Source of the DNA: Streptomyces sp. NRRL B-24484
GTDB taxonomy: Bacteria > Actinomycetota > Actinomycetes > Streptomycetales > Streptomycetaceae
NCBI RefSeq assembly: GCF_000717715.1
Contig: NZ_JOAI01000036.1
Coordinates: forward strand, 22,769-86,768
Direction of reading: 5' to 3'
Length of the DNA: 64,000 nt
In this document: positions 40,863-49,723 of the stretch, in pieces
Layout: the number at the start of each line of letters is the position of its first letter
Numbering within the stretch: the stretch's first letter is position 1
Position numbers and translations under genes: made by a program
Notes under the pieces: model-generated
What the model was told of the DNA's origin: nothing
Seen by the model: only the letters and a program-made list of their open reading frames with translations
The model's database searches: none

Positions 40863-40972
40863 TGCGGTGGGGCGTAGGAAGAGGTGTGGGGGTGCGCGTC
40901 CGGACGCGGTGCGAAGAGCATCCGGCGCCGTCCGGCGCCGGTCAACGCGCGGCCGAGCGGCGCCGTCCGCGG

Positions 40973-41060
40973 TGTGAACGCCCGCCCGCCGGATGTGAAT
41001 GCGGCCCGCCCGCCACGTCCGTACCTGATGACACGGCGGGCACGGGGTGTGAATATTCAC
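40973..41060. promoter_or_regulatory. TGTGAA repeats and a 12-base palindrome upstream of the HTH gene
   Basis: TGTGAA occurs at 40973, 40994 (21 bases, two helical turns apart) and 41048. The last is part of a perfect palindrome GTGAATATTCAC at 41049-41060, 18 bases before the ATG. It is a good candidate for autoregulation by the adjacent HTH protein. Confidence 0.5.
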
Positions 41061-41078
41061 CCAGCCCCGGAGGTGGCC

Positions 41079-41999
41079 ATGCAGCCGACCGTCCCGCCGG
41101 AACTCGCGGCCGTGCTCCGCACCGGTCCGTTCCCGCTCGCCCTGCGGACCGCGATCGCCGCCCGCGGCCTCGCCCTGCAGCGGGTGCAGGAGCGCCTCGC
41201 CCGGCGCGGCGTCCGGGTCGGCGTCACCAGCCTCAGCTACTGGCAGCAGGGCCGGCGGCGGCCCGAGCGCCCGGAGTCGCTGCGCGCCGTGGCGGTGCTG
41301 GAGGAGGTGCTCGACCTGCCGGAGCACTCGCTGACCCGGCTGCTCGGCCCGCGCCGGGCACCGGCCGGGCCGGCCACCCTGCCCTACCGCGCCCTGATCC
41401 GGCCCCGCAGCGCCGTGGACGGGCTGATCGAGGCGGTCGCCGGCCCGCCCGACTCCGGGCTGCACACCGTGGTGCACATCGAACGGATCCGGATCGACGC
41501 CCTCGGCCGGCTGGCCCGGCGGGACTCCCAGCACGCACTGCGCGCCCACCGCGACGGCGTCGACCGCTACCTGGCCATCCACCAGGGCGATCCGGGGGCG
41601 GACCCGGGCCGGGTGGTGCTGCGCACCGAGGAGAACTGCCGGCCCGGCCGGATCCGGCGCGACCCGGAGCACGGCCTGCTGGTCGCCGAACTGCTGCTGG
41701 ACCGAAGACTGAGCGCTGGCGACACCCACCTGCTCGGCTACGGCTTCGACGACGCCCCGACGCCGACGCCGAGCTGCGAGTACGTCCGGGGCTTCAACGC
41801 CGGCGCGGGCCAGTACGTCCTGCAGGTCACCTTCGACCCGGCCGCGCTGCCCGTCCGCTGCCACCGCTTCGCCGTCCGGGCGCCGGGCGAGCAGCCGCAC
41901 GAGACGGAGGAGCTGACCCTGGACGGGCACCACAGCGTGCACCTGCTGGCGACCGGGCTGCCGCCCGGCCTGCTCGGCATCGGCTGGTCCTGGGACTGA
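41079..41999 (+). CDS. Putative HTH (XRE-like) DNA-binding protein
   Basis: This 306-residue protein has an N-terminal helix-turn-helix-like region: ALRTAIAARGLALQRVQERL, then VGVTSLSYWQQGRRRPERPE near residues 48-68 resembles the XRE layout with a WQQG turn. The rest (about 80-306) is beta-rich with no family I recognise. The ATG at 41079 follows GGAGG. It is divergent from the cysteine protease operon, and a perfect palindrome sits just before its start, so control of itself and possibly of the protease operon is plausible. It converges on a GNAT gene with a 7-base gap. Confidence 0.72.
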   Translation: MQPTVPPELAAVLRTGPFPLALRTAIAARGLALQRVQERLARRGVRVGVTSLSYWQQGRRRPERPESLRAVAVLEEVLDLPEHSLTRLLGPRRAPAGPATLPYRALIRPRSAVDGLIEAVAGPPDSGLHTVVHIERIRIDALGRLARRDSQHALRAHRDGVDRYLAIHQGDPGADPGRVVLRTEENCRPGRIRRDPEHGLLVAELLLDRRLSAGDTHLLGYGFDDAPTPTPSCEYVRGFNAGAGQYVLQVTFDPAALPVRCHRFAVRAPGEQPHETEELTLDGHHSVHLLATGLPPGLLGIGWSWD

Positions 42000-42006
42000 C
42001 CGCCCG

Positions 42007-42870
42007 TCAGCCGGCGGTGAACTCGAAGGTCACGTGGTCGGCCACCGGGCGGTAGCCGAGCTTCTGGTAGATCGAGTTGCTGACCGGGTTGGCGAGGTCG
42101 GTGTAGAGCAGCACCTCGGCGGCGCCGTCCGCCAGCGCCTGCGCCGAGGCGGCGGCGACGACCCCGCTGGCGTAGCCGCGGCCGCGCAGGGCGACGGGGG
42201 TGAAGACCGGGCCGATCCGGGACATCCCGGCGATCACCGGGCTCGCCCCGGCGAAGGAGACCGGGCGGCCGCCGTCCTCCCACACGTGCAGGCTGCCGTC
42301 GGCGAGCCGGCCGTCGATGTAGGCGCCGTGGTCGACCGGGTTCGTCTCGCCGATCTCGGCGAGGAAGGCGGCGCTCCACTCGACGAGCCGGTCCCGGTCG
42401 GCCGGCCGCGCGGGCCGGGCGGTGCCGGCGGGCACCGGCGCGGGATCCTCCAGGCCGGCCAGCCGGTAGAGCCGCTCGTCCACGGCGGTCCCGGCGCGGA
42501 CGGTGCCCTCGGCGACGGGCGGCCAGGCCTCGGCGAACGCCGCCGCGGCCGCCCGCTCGCCGGCCACCCCGGCCACCTCCCCGCCGCGCCCGTGCAGCGC
42601 GGGGGCGAGTGCGGCGGCGGCCCGGGCGGGCATCCGGCCGAGCCGCACCGGGAAGGGCGGGGTCTGCGCGAAGACGCCCTCGACCGGGCCGTCCGGCGCG
42701 GCCCGCCAGTGGCCGAACACCGGGTCCTGCTCGCCGAAGGCGTGCAGGCCGCGTCTGGCGATGCGGTCCAGCAGGGTGAGCAGCACGGTGTTCTCGGCCG
42801 GGTGGGCGGCGAGGAAGTCGCCGGCCTCGGCCCGGAGGGCGTCGGGGTCGTTCGTGAGGGTCCAGGTCAT
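42007..42870 (-). CDS. GNAT family N-acetyltransferase
   Basis: This 287-residue protein has a C-terminal GNAT domain. The acetyl-CoA signature PVFTPVALRGRGYASGVVAA (R/Q-x-x-G-x-G/A) is near residues 222-241, followed by VLLYTDLANPVSNSIYQKLGYRPV typical of motif B. The N-terminal 140 residues are a less conserved, GNAT-like half, so it may be a tandem-GNAT protein with one working site. The substrate is unknown. The ATG at 42870 has an AGGATGG upstream that could serve as ribosome-binding site or as a -10 box. It follows the YyaL-type gene by 40 bases on the same strand. Confidence 0.88.
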   Translation of the reverse strand: MTWTLTNDPDALRAEAGDFLAAHPAENTVLLTLLDRIARRGLHAFGEQDPVFGHWRAAPDGPVEGVFAQTPPFPVRLGRMPARAAAALAPALHGRGGEVAGVAGERAAAAAFAEAWPPVAEGTVRAGTAVDERLYRLAGLEDPAPVPAGTARPARPADRDRLVEWSAAFLAEIGETNPVDHGAYIDGRLADGSLHVWEDGGRPVSFAGASPVIAGMSRIGPVFTPVALRGRGYASGVVAAASAQALADGAAEVLLYTDLANPVSNSIYQKLGYRPVADHVTFEFTAG

Positions 42871-42910
42871 GCCCCATCCTGGCGTCGCCCGGGACCGGTG
42901 CGCACGCGAA

Positions 42911-44941
42911 TTAGCCGAGCCGCTCCGCGAGTTCGGCGGCGTCGGCGGTGGGGGCGTCGCAGCTGAAGTGCCGGCAGACGTAGGCGGCGGGGCGGCCTGC
43001 GAGCAGCGGGCGGTCGGCCAGCAGCGGGACCTCCTTGCTGCCCGCCTCGCCGACCGCGACGACCGCGCCGGGGGCGGTGGCGAGCAGTGCGGTGCGGTGC
43101 AGTTCGGCGGTGGCGGGGTCGCCGGCCGGGCCGACCACGGCGACCTCGCGCGGGCCGTCGAGCAGCGCCTCGGCGACGGCGAGGCCCCAGCCGATGAACC
43201 GGGGGGCGCGGGCGCCGAGCGCGCCGACCACGCCGAGGGCCCGCTCGGCGGCGGTGCGGTGGCGCTCCGAGCCGGTGTAGGCGGCGTAGCCGAGCAGTGC
43301 GCCGGCGGCGGCCGTCCAGCCGGAGGGGGTGGCGTTGTCGGTCGGGTCCTGCGGGCGCCGGATCAGCTCCTCGGCGTCGTCGGCGGTGTCGTAGAGGGCG
43401 CCGGAGTCGGCGTCGGTGAAGTGGGCGAGGACGGTGTCGAGGAGTCCGCCGGCGAGGTCGAGCCACTCGGCCTCGCCGGTGACGGCGTACAGGGCGAGGA
43501 ATCCCTCGGCGGTGTCGGCGTAGTCCTCCAGGACGCCGGCGTTGGCGCCGGGCCGGCCGTCGCGGGAGGTGCGCAGCAGCCGGCCGTCGGCGGTGAGGTG
43601 GACGGCGAGCAGCAGGTCGGCGGCGCGTTCGGCGGCCTCGACCAGGTCGGGGCGCTCCAGCAGGGCGCCGGTCTCGGCGAGGGCGGCGATCGCGAGGCCG
43701 TTCCAGGCGGCGACGACCTTGTCGTCACGGGCGGGGGCGGGCCGCTCGGCGCGGGCCTCGAAGAGCCGGGTGCGGATCCGCTCGTACGCCTCGGGGTCGG
43801 CGGGGTCGGTGAGCAGTTGGAGGACGGAGCTGCCGTGCTCGAAGGTGCCGGTGACCTCGAGGAGTTCCGCGGCGAGGGCGGCGTCCTCGGCGCCGAGCGC
43901 GGCGGTGAGCTGCTCCGGGGTCCAGGCGTAGTAGGCGCCTTCGGCGGACGTGCCGGTGGCCGGGTCGAGCGAGTCGGCGTCCAGGGCGGAGGCGAAGCCG
44001 CCCTCGGGGGTGCGCAGTTCGCGGAGCAGGAAGTCGGCGGTGTCCAGGGCGGTGCGGCGGGCGCGGGCGTCGCCGGTGGCGCGCCACAGGTGGAGGTAGG
44101 TGCGCAGCAGCAGGGCGTTGTCGTACAGCATCTTCTCGAAGTGCGGCACGACCCAGTCGGCGTCCACGGAGTAGCGGGCGAAGCCGCCGCCGAGCTGGTC
44201 GTACAGGCCGCCGCGGGACATCGCGTCGCAGGTGCGCGCGGCCATCTCCAGGGCGGCGGCGGAGCCGGTGCGGGCGTGGTGGCGCAGCAGCCACTCGACG
44301 GTCATGGACGGCGGGAACTTGGGGGCGCCGCCGAAGCCGCCGCGGCGCTCGTCGAAGCCGCGGCCGAGTTCGAGCAGGGCGGCGTGCAGTTCGGCCTCGC
44401 CGGGGGCGGGCAGCACGCCGGCGCCGGCGCCGTAGATCCGGGCACGTTCCTGCAGTTCGGCGCGGATCCGGCCGGCGACCTCGCCGACCTCCTCGCGGCG
44501 GTCCCGCCAGGCGGCGGTGACGCCCTCCAGGACCTGCCGGAAGCCGGGCATGCCGTGCCGGGGCTCGGGCGGGAAGTAGGTGCCGAAGTAGAACGGCTCC
44601 TTCTCCGGCGTGAGGAAGACCGTCATGGGCCAGCCGCCCTGGCCGGTGGCGGCCTGGACGGCCTCCATGTAGACCGCGTCGACGTCGGGCCGCTCCTCGC
44701 GGTCGACCTTGACGGCGACGAAGTGCTCGTTGGCGTAGGCGGCGACGGCCTCGTCCTCGAAGGACTCGTGGGCCATCACGTGGCACCAGTGGCAGGCCGC
44801 GTACCCGACGGACAGCAGGACGGGCACCCGGCGGCGCTCCGCCTCGGCGAAGGCCTCGGGCCCCCACGGCCACCAGTCGACCGGGTTGTCCGCGTGCTGG
44901 AGCAGGTACGGCGAGGTCGCGTCGGCGAGACGGTTCGGCAT
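42911..44941 (-). CDS. Thioredoxin-domain DUF255 protein (YyaL/spermatogenesis-associated protein 20 family)
   Basis: This 676-residue protein has an N-terminal DUF255 thioredoxin-like domain (about 1-165: [19 protein letters not shown], then [19 protein letters not shown] with the CxxC pair near 52-55 and [20 protein letters not shown]) followed by an (alpha/alpha)6-barrel glycosidase-like region to the end. The family is widespread but lacks a defined reaction. I chose the ATG at 44941 ([14 protein letters not shown]), which follows GAGGATGG; it ends in TAA, rare here. GNAT lies 40 bases downstream and may be co-transcribed. Confidence 0.93.
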   Translation of the reverse strand: MPNRLADATSPYLLQHADNPVDWWPWGPEAFAEAERRRVPVLLSVGYAACHWCHVMAHESFEDEAVAAYANEHFVAVKVDREERPDVDAVYMEAVQAATGQGGWPMTVFLTPEKEPFYFGTYFPPEPRHGMPGFRQVLEGVTAAWRDRREEVGEVAGRIRAELQERARIYGAGAGVLPAPGEAELHAALLELGRGFDERRGGFGGAPKFPPSMTVEWLLRHHARTGSAAALEMAARTCDAMSRGGLYDQLGGGFARYSVDADWVVPHFEKMLYDNALLLRTYLHLWRATGDARARRTALDTADFLLRELRTPEGGFASALDADSLDPATGTSAEGAYYAWTPEQLTAALGAEDAALAAELLEVTGTFEHGSSVLQLLTDPADPEAYERIRTRLFEARAERPAPARDDKVVAAWNGLAIAALAETGALLERPDLVEAAERAADLLLAVHLTADGRLLRTSRDGRPGANAGVLEDYADTAEGFLALYAVTGEAEWLDLAGGLLDTVLAHFTDADSGALYDTADDAEELIRRPQDPTDNATPSGWTAAAGALLGYAAYTGSERHRTAAERALGVVGALGARAPRFIGWGLAVAEALLDGPREVAVVGPAGDPATAELHRTALLATAPGAVVAVGEAGSKEVPLLADRPLLAGRPAAYVCRHFSCDAPTADAAELAERLG

Positions 44942-45136
44942 GGGGACCATCCTCGCGCATCGCCGCCCTGGTGACACAGCGCCGCGTCGTGGAGCGCGGC
45001 CCGGTCGGCGGCATCGGGGGGCACGCCGGGGGCACCGGTGCCGGGTGCACCGGTCCCGCGCGGTGCCGCGGGGCGGTGGAGGTGCCCGGGCCGGGCGCGG
45101 AGGTGTTCTCGCTGCGGGCGGTACCGCCCGGTGCGG

Positions 45137-45328
45137 CTACTCCTCGGTGGTCTCCGGCTCCTCGGCAAAGTCGATCTTCTTGAAGCGGCTGTTCATGGAC
45201 TTCAGCAGGAACCAGGTGGCGATGCCGAGGGCCGCGAAGACGACGAAGCCGAGCAGGCCCGGGGTGACCTTGTTCTGGTCGAGGGCGAGGTCGGCGGCGA
45301 GGTGGGTCAGGTTCACGGGGGTGCTCAT
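45137..45328 (-). CDS. Small conserved single-TM protein
   Basis: This 63-residue protein has a short N-terminus (MSTPVNLTHLAADLALDQNK), one membrane helix (LLGFVVFAALGIATWFLLKS, about 25-44) and an acidic cytoplasmic tail FKKIDFAEEPETTEE. It resembles small membrane proteins found beside mca in streptomycetes; no function is known. The ATG at 45328 follows GGAGAG almost directly, and a perfect 13-bp hairpin lies only 9 bases before the start, so its expression depends on read-through from mca or on a promoter inside the gap. Confidence 0.78.
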   Translation of the reverse strand: MSTPVNLTHLAADLALDQNKVTPGLLGFVVFAALGIATWFLLKSMNSRFKKIDFAEEPETTEE

Positions 45329-45336
45329 CTCTCCAT

Positions 45337-45367
45337 GGTGGCCCGGCCCTACACGGGCCGGGCCACC
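45337..45367 (-). terminator. Hairpin between mca and the small TM gene
   Basis: A perfect 13-bp stem (GGTGGCCCGGCCC and its complement) with a TACAC loop starts 23 bases after the mca stop and ends just before the ribosome-binding site of the next gene. It works as a terminator or attenuator. Confidence 0.75.
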
Positions 45368-45389
45368 GGGGTGGTTCAGGGGGTGCGCG

Positions 45390-46259
45390 TTACTTGCGCA
45401 GGCCCGCGAACAGGTCGTTCTCGGGCAGGTCGGTGTCGACGTGCGAGCGGACGAGCTCGTAGTCCTCGGTGGGCCACACCTCGCGCTGGATGTCCAGCGG
45501 GACGCGGAACCAGGGACCGTCGGGGTCGATCTGGGTGGCGTGCGCGATCAGCGCCTTGTCGCGGATCTCGAAGAACTCGTCGCAGACCACCCGGGTGGTG
45601 ATCTCGCGCTCCTTGCGGCCGCTCTTCTCCCAGCCGGCGATCCACTCGCCGTACGGGGAGTCGTGGCCGTTCTCGGTGAGGTAGGCGTGCAGGGCGCGGA
45701 TGCGGCCCATCGGGAAGCCGTGGTTGTAGTACAGCTTCTGCGGCTGCCAGGGCTCGCCGGCCTCCGGGTAGGCCTCCGGGTCACCGGCGGCGTCGAAGGC
45801 CACCATGGTGATCTTGTGAGTCATGATGTGGTCGGGGTGCGGGTACCCGCCGTTCTCGTCGTACGTGGTGATCACGTGCGGACGGAACTCGCGGATCAGC
45901 CGTACGAGGGTGCCGGCCGCCGCGTCCACGTCCTCCAGGGCGAAGCAGCCCTCGGGCAGCGGGGGCAGCGGGTCGCCCTCCGGCAGCCCGGAGTCGACGT
46001 AGCCCAGCCAGGCCTGCTGCACGCCGAGGATCTCCCGGGCGGCGTCCATCTCCTTGCGCCGCACCTCGTGGATGTTCTCCTCGACCCAGGCGTCGCCCTG
46101 GAGCTTCGGGTTGAGGATCGATCCCCGTTCGCCACCTGTGCAGGTGGCCACCAGCACGTCCACCCCCTGGGAGACGTACATCGCCATGGTGGCGGCGCCC
46201 TTGCTGGACTCGTCGTCCGGGTGCGCGTGCACCGCCATCAGTCGAAACTGCTCGCTCAA
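45390..46259 (-). CDS. mca: Mycothiol S-conjugate amidase
   Basis: This 289-residue LmbE-like zinc amidase cleaves mycothiol S-conjugates of toxins, releasing mercapturic acids for export. Zinc-site motifs are complete: LMAVHAHPDDESSKGAATMA near residues 7-26 and NGGYPHPDHIMTH near 138-150. The Mca-type C-terminus (WFRVPLDIQREVWPTEDYEL) separates it from MshB. The TTG start at 46259 has AAGGGAACC upstream. It is divergent from the DUF4307 gene. Mycothiol use confirms an actinobacterial host. Confidence 0.95.
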   Translation of the reverse strand: MSEQFRLMAVHAHPDDESSKGAATMAMYVSQGVDVLVATCTGGERGSILNPKLQGDAWVEENIHEVRRKEMDAAREILGVQQAWLGYVDSGLPEGDPLPPLPEGCFALEDVDAAAGTLVRLIREFRPHVITTYDENGGYPHPDHIMTHKITMVAFDAAGDPEAYPEAGEPWQPQKLYYNHGFPMGRIRALHAYLTENGHDSPYGEWIAGWEKSGRKEREITTRVVCDEFFEIRDKALIAHATQIDPDGPWFRVPLDIQREVWPTEDYELVRSHVDTDLPENDLFAGLRK

Positions 46260-46410
46260 CGCCTGGTTCCCTTCCAGGTATGTCCGGTTCGTCGGGTCGG
46301 CTCCCCCGCCGACTCCGGCGCGGACGTGCCCCTTCTATAGTGACGGACTGAGGAGCCGCTCCATTCCCTCCCCAGCCCGAGCGCTCCTCGTCGAAAGGAC
46401 CGAGCCGGAC

Positions 46411-46824
46411 ATGGACTCCAGCCGTACGACCGCCGCCCTGCCGGAGGGCCGGTACAGCCGCCGCTCCGACGCCGAGGCGGACCGTCGGCTTCGGATCGCC
46501 GCGGTGGTCTGCGGCGTGCTGTTCCTGGGCGTGGTGGCGTGGCTGGGCGCCTCGTACGTCCTGCGCGAGAGCGTGATGAACGGTAGTGTGCCGGCCTTCG
46601 AGGCGGTCTCCGACCACGAGATGCAGCTGCAGCTGTCGGTGCGCAAGGAGTCGGGCACCGCGGGCGTCTGCACGGTGCGCTCGATGGCCGCGGACAAGGC
46701 CGTGGTGGGCCAGTACGACTTCCCGGTGCCGGCCGAGGGCAGCACCTGGTCGCAGGTGGTGACGCTGCGCACCACCGCCCGCGGAGTGACCGCGGAGCTG
46801 CTGGGCTGCACCCCGCGCCGCTGA
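46411..46824 (+). CDS. DUF4307 membrane protein
   Basis: This 137-residue protein has a hydrophilic N-terminus, one membrane segment (RIAAVVCGVLFLGVVAWLGA, about 28-47) and an extracytoplasmic domain with two cysteines (GVCTVRSM and LLGCTPRR) that may form a disulfide. It matches actinobacterial DUF4307, whose gene commonly lies between mca and greA; function is unknown. The ATG at 46411 follows AAAGGACC. An inverted repeat about 75 bases after the stop may end transcription. Confidence 0.85.
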   Translation: MDSSRTTAALPEGRYSRRSDAEADRRLRIAAVVCGVLFLGVVAWLGASYVLRESVMNGSVPAFEAVSDHEMQLQLSVRKESGTAGVCTVRSMAADKAVVGQYDFPVPAEGSTWSQVVTLRTTARGVTAELLGCTPRR

Positions 46825-46899
46825 TCCGCCGCCCGTCCGGGGGATCTTTCCGGGCGGAATTCCCCTTTGCACATCGCACCCCCGCGGGCGCATATTCGA

Positions 46900-46921
46900 G
46901 CGTACGGGCGGGCATCCGTAC
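46900..46921 (+). terminator. Inverted repeat after the DUF4307 gene
   Basis: CGTACGG (46900-46906) and CCGTACG (46915-46921) form perfect 7-base arms around 8 bases. It is weak as a terminator and could instead be an operator for greA. Confidence 0.4.
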
Positions 46922-47119
46922 GGAGTGCCGCCGGCCGTGCGAGAGCCTGCCGGGTCACGCGCCCGCGAGCTCCCCTCCCGCGGGGAGGCGGAAATTGTTA
47001 GGCTCGTGGTTTCGCCCCTTCCGAGTCCCAGCGCCCGGGAGCGGGCGTTGCTTTGTAGTTACGACCGAACCTGCTGACGAACAACCCTCAGCACAGCCCA
47101 GTACCGACGAGGAGCACCC

Positions 47120-47617
47120 GTGACCCAGACCAGCGATGACGTGACCTGGCTCACTCAGTCCGGCTACGACCAGCTCAAGGCCGAGCTGGAGCACCTGACC
47201 GGCCCCTGGCGCATCGAGATCGCCCAGAAGATCGAGGCGGCGCGCGAGGAGGGTGACCTCAAGGAGAACGCCGGCTACCACGCGGCCAAGGAGGAGCAGG
47301 GCAAGTACGAGGCCCGGATCCGTCAGCTCACCCAGTTGCTGGAGCGCGCCAAGGTGGGCGAGGCCCCGGCCGACTCCGGTGTCGTCGCCCCCGGCATGGT
47401 GGTGACCGTCGCCTTCGACGGCGACGAGGACGACACCATGCGCTTCCTGCTCGGCTCCCGCGAGGTCGCCGGTGACGACCTGGACATCTACTCGCCGCAG
47501 TCGCCGCTCGGCCGCTCCATCAACGGCAAGAAGGTCGGCGAGGACGCCACCTACGAGCTGCCGAACGGCAAGCGGGCCAGCGTGAAGATCATCGAGGCCA
47601 AGCCGCACGCCGGCTGA
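47120..47617 (+). CDS. greA: Transcription elongation factor GreA
   Basis: This 165-residue GreA has an N-terminal coiled coil (WLTQSGYDQLKAELEHLTGP and KIEAAREEGDLKENAGYHAA, with the acidic tip residues D and E that stimulate RNA polymerase cleavage) and a C-terminal FKBP-like domain ending SVKIIEAKPHAG. It rescues backtracked RNA polymerase. The GTG at 47120 follows GAGGAG. The 295-base leader holds short GC-rich stem-loops, for example near 47030-47050, and a TAGGCT box near 47000, so transcript-level control is possible. Confidence 0.96.
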   Translation: MTQTSDDVTWLTQSGYDQLKAELEHLTGPWRIEIAQKIEAAREEGDLKENAGYHAAKEEQGKYEARIRQLTQLLERAKVGEAPADSGVVAPGMVVTVAFDGDEDDTMRFLLGSREVAGDDLDIYSPQSPLGRSINGKKVGEDATYELPNGKRASVKIIEAKPHAG

Positions 47618-47629
47618 GTCCGCTCGCAC

Positions 47630-47672
47630 CACGAGGGGCGGCACCGGCGCGATGCCGGGGCCGCCCCTCGTG
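47630..47672. terminator. Bidirectional terminator between greA and the ABC permease
   Basis: Arms CACGAGGGGCGGC and its perfect 13-base complement enclose an inner CCGGC-GCGAT-GCCGG stem, between two convergent stops. Confidence 0.85.
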
Positions 47673-47689
47673 CTGGCACCCGCCGCCGG

Positions 47690-48550
47690 TCAGCCGGCCG
47701 CGGAGCGGTACTTGCGGACCGACAGCCAGGAGAACAGCGCCGTGATCACCAGCGACCAGACGATCGACACCGGCACGGCGTGCTGCATCGGCCAGGCGTC
47801 GTCGACCGGGCCGACCTGGTTGCCGAACAGGTCGCGGCAGGCCTGCACGGTCGCCGAGAACGGGTTCCAGTACGCGATCGGCTGCAGCCAGCCCGGCATC
47901 GAGCTGATCGGCACGAAGGCGTTGGAGACGAAGGTCAGCGGGAAGAGCCAGATCAGGCCGGCCGAGGTGGCCGCCTCCGGGCTGCGCACGGACAGGCCGA
48001 TCAGCGCGCCGATCCAGGAGAAGGCGTAGCCGAGCAGGAGCAGCAGCCCGAAGGCCGCCATCGCCTTCCAGAAGCCCTCGTGGATCCGCCAGCCGACCAG
48101 CAGGGCGACCAGGGCGAGCACCAGCAGGATGAAGGCGGTCTGCACCAGGTCGGCGAGGGTGCGGCCGACCAGGACGGCCGAGCGGGTCATCGGCAGCGAG
48201 CGGAAGCGGTCGACGAGGCCCTTGGTCATGTCCTCCGCGATGCCCGCCGAGGCGCCGGCCGTCGCGAAGGTGACGGTCTGCGCGAAGATGCCGGCCATCA
48301 GGAACTGGATGTAGGCGTCGTGGCTGGCCTGCGTCCCGGGGATCTGGATCGCGCCGCCCATCACGTACGAGAAGAGCAGCACGAACATCACGGGCTGCAG
48401 CAGCCCGAAGACCACGATCTCGGGGATGCGGAGCATCCGGCGCAGGTTGCGGCGGGCGACGACCCAGGAGTCGTGCAGCATCGCGGCGAGCCCGGTGCGC
48501 CGGCGCGGGACGGCGCGGCCGATGGCGTGCTCGGTGGTGGTGGTCGCCAT
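47690..48550 (-). CDS. DrrB-type ABC exporter permease
   Basis: This 286-residue ABC-2-type membrane protein has six hydrophobic segments and resembles the daunorubicin-resistance permease DrrB. The conserved cytoplasmic block GIAEDMTKGLVDRFRSLPM near residues 100-125 is present. It would export a hydrophobic compound with the upstream ATPase. The ATG at 48550 lies 2 bases past the ATPase stop, so the two are coupled. The operon is driven by a promoter with two palindromic operators. Confidence 0.9.
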   Translation of the reverse strand: MATTTTEHAIGRAVPRRRTGLAAMLHDSWVVARRNLRRMLRIPEIVVFGLLQPVMFVLLFSYVMGGAIQIPGTQASHDAYIQFLMAGIFAQTVTFATAGASAGIAEDMTKGLVDRFRSLPMTRSAVLVGRTLADLVQTAFILLVLALVALLVGWRIHEGFWKAMAAFGLLLLLGYAFSWIGALIGLSVRSPEAATSAGLIWLFPLTFVSNAFVPISSMPGWLQPIAYWNPFSATVQACRDLFGNQVGPVDDAWPMQHAVPVSIVWSLVITALFSWLSVRKYRSAAG

Positions 48551-48552
48551 TC

Positions 48553-49563
48553 TCAGGACTCCTTTCCGTGGCCCCGGCGGCCCCGGGTCTGCTCCTGCTG
48601 CCTGTTCTCGCCGTTCTCCTCGGCCTCGGTGGCGTGTCCGGTCAGGGAGAGGAAGACGTCGTCGAGGGTGGGGCGGCGCAGGCCGATGTCGTCGATCTCG
48701 ATCGAGCGGGCGTCGAGCTCGCGGATGACGTCGGCGAGCACCTTGGAGCCGCCGCTGACCGGGACGGTGATCCGGCGGGTGTTGCGTTCCACGGCCGGCT
48801 CGCCCTTGGCGTAGGGGGTGAGCGCGGCGACCGCCTCGGCGACCTCGTCCGGGCGGTGCACCACCAGTTCGATCCGTTCGCCGCCGATCGTCGCCTTGAG
48901 TTCGTCGGCGGTGCCGCGGGCGATCACCCGGCCGTGGTCGACCACCGCGATGTCGTGGGCGAGGCGGTCGGCCTCCTCCAGGTACTGGGTGGTGAGCAGC
49001 AGGGTGGTGCCCTGGTCGACGAGGTTCTCGATGACCTCCCACAGGGCGAGGCGGTTGCGCGGGTCGAGGCCGGTGGTCGGCTCGTCCATGAACATCACCG
49101 GCGGGCGGACGACCAGTGCCGCGGCGAGGTCGAGGCGGCGGCGCATGCCGCCGGAGTAGGTCTTGGCGGTGCGGTCGGCGGCCTCGGAGAGGTTGAACCA
49201 CTCCAGCAGTTCCAGCGCGCGGGCCTTCGCGTCGCGGGCGGACATCTGGTAGAGCTCGCCGACCATCTGGAGGTTCTCGCGGCCGGTGAGGTACTCGTCG
49301 ACGGCGGCGTACTGACCGGAGAGGCCGATCAGGCCGCGCACCTCGTTGGGGTGCCGGAGCACGTCCAGGCCGGCCACCGTGGCCCGGCCGGAATCGGGTC
49401 GGAGCAGGGTGGTGAGCACCCGCACGGTCGTCGTCTTGCCCGCGCCGTTCGGGCCCAGCAGGCCCAGCACGGTGCCCTCGGGGACGTCGAGGCTGACGCC
49501 GTCGAGGGCGCGGACGTCACCGAAGGTCTTGACCAGGTTCTCGGCTTGGATGGCTGGCGCCAT
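48553..49563 (-). CDS. DrrA-type ABC exporter ATPase
   Basis: This 336-residue ABC ATPase belongs to the daunorubicin-resistance DrrA family. Walker A is GLLGPNGAGKTTTVRVLTT near residues 36-54, the Q-loop is LSGQYAAVDEYLTGREN, the signature is YSGGMRRRLDLAAAL near 137-151, Walker B is VMFMDEPTTGLDP and the H-loop TTQYLEEAD (Gln in place of His, usual in DrrA). A C-terminal DrrA domain ends VFLSLTGHATEAEEN. I chose the ATG at 49563, with AGGAG 12 bases upstream; an ATG at 49575 is too near that site. The next gene is its permease. Confidence 0.93.
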   Translation of the reverse strand: MAPAIQAENLVKTFGDVRALDGVSLDVPEGTVLGLLGPNGAGKTTTVRVLTTLLRPDSGRATVAGLDVLRHPNEVRGLIGLSGQYAAVDEYLTGRENLQMVGELYQMSARDAKARALELLEWFNLSEAADRTAKTYSGGMRRRLDLAAALVVRPPVMFMDEPTTGLDPRNRLALWEVIENLVDQGTTLLLTTQYLEEADRLAHDIAVVDHGRVIARGTADELKATIGGERIELVVHRPDEVAEAVAALTPYAKGEPAVERNTRRITVPVSGGSKVLADVIRELDARSIEIDDIGLRRPTLDDVFLSLTGHATEAEENGENRQQEQTRGRRGHGKES

Positions 49564-49636
49564 GGCCTGCCTCATCTCCTGTTTGTCTGGTATGTCGTCT
49601 GATCGTCACACAGTGCCCGGCCGGGCGGGACGCGAA

Positions 49637-49656
49637 TCTCGCGATGTATCGCGAGA
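49637..49656. promoter_or_regulatory. Operator 1 of the DrrAB-type exporter
   Basis: TCTCGCGAT-GT-ATCGCGAGA is a perfect palindrome with 9-base arms, placed at the predicted transcription start of the exporter operon. Confidence 0.6.
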
Positions 49657-49685
49657 GGATGGCAGCTTGCGATATATCGCGTCAA
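49656..49685 (-). promoter_or_regulatory. Promoter of the DrrAB-type exporter
   Basis: On the minus strand TTGACG (49685-49680) and CATCCT (49661-49656) are 18 bases apart. The spacer contains a 12-base palindrome and a second palindrome lies just downstream. Confidence 0.5.
49669..49680. promoter_or_regulatory. Operator 2 of the DrrAB-type exporter
   Basis: GCGATATATCGC is a perfect 12-base palindrome in the promoter spacer, centred 28 bases from operator 1 and sharing GCGAT/ATCGC half-sites with it. Confidence 0.6.
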
Positions 49686-49723
49686 GGGCTGCGGCGGTGC
49701 GCCGCCCGCCCGGCGGAACGGTG

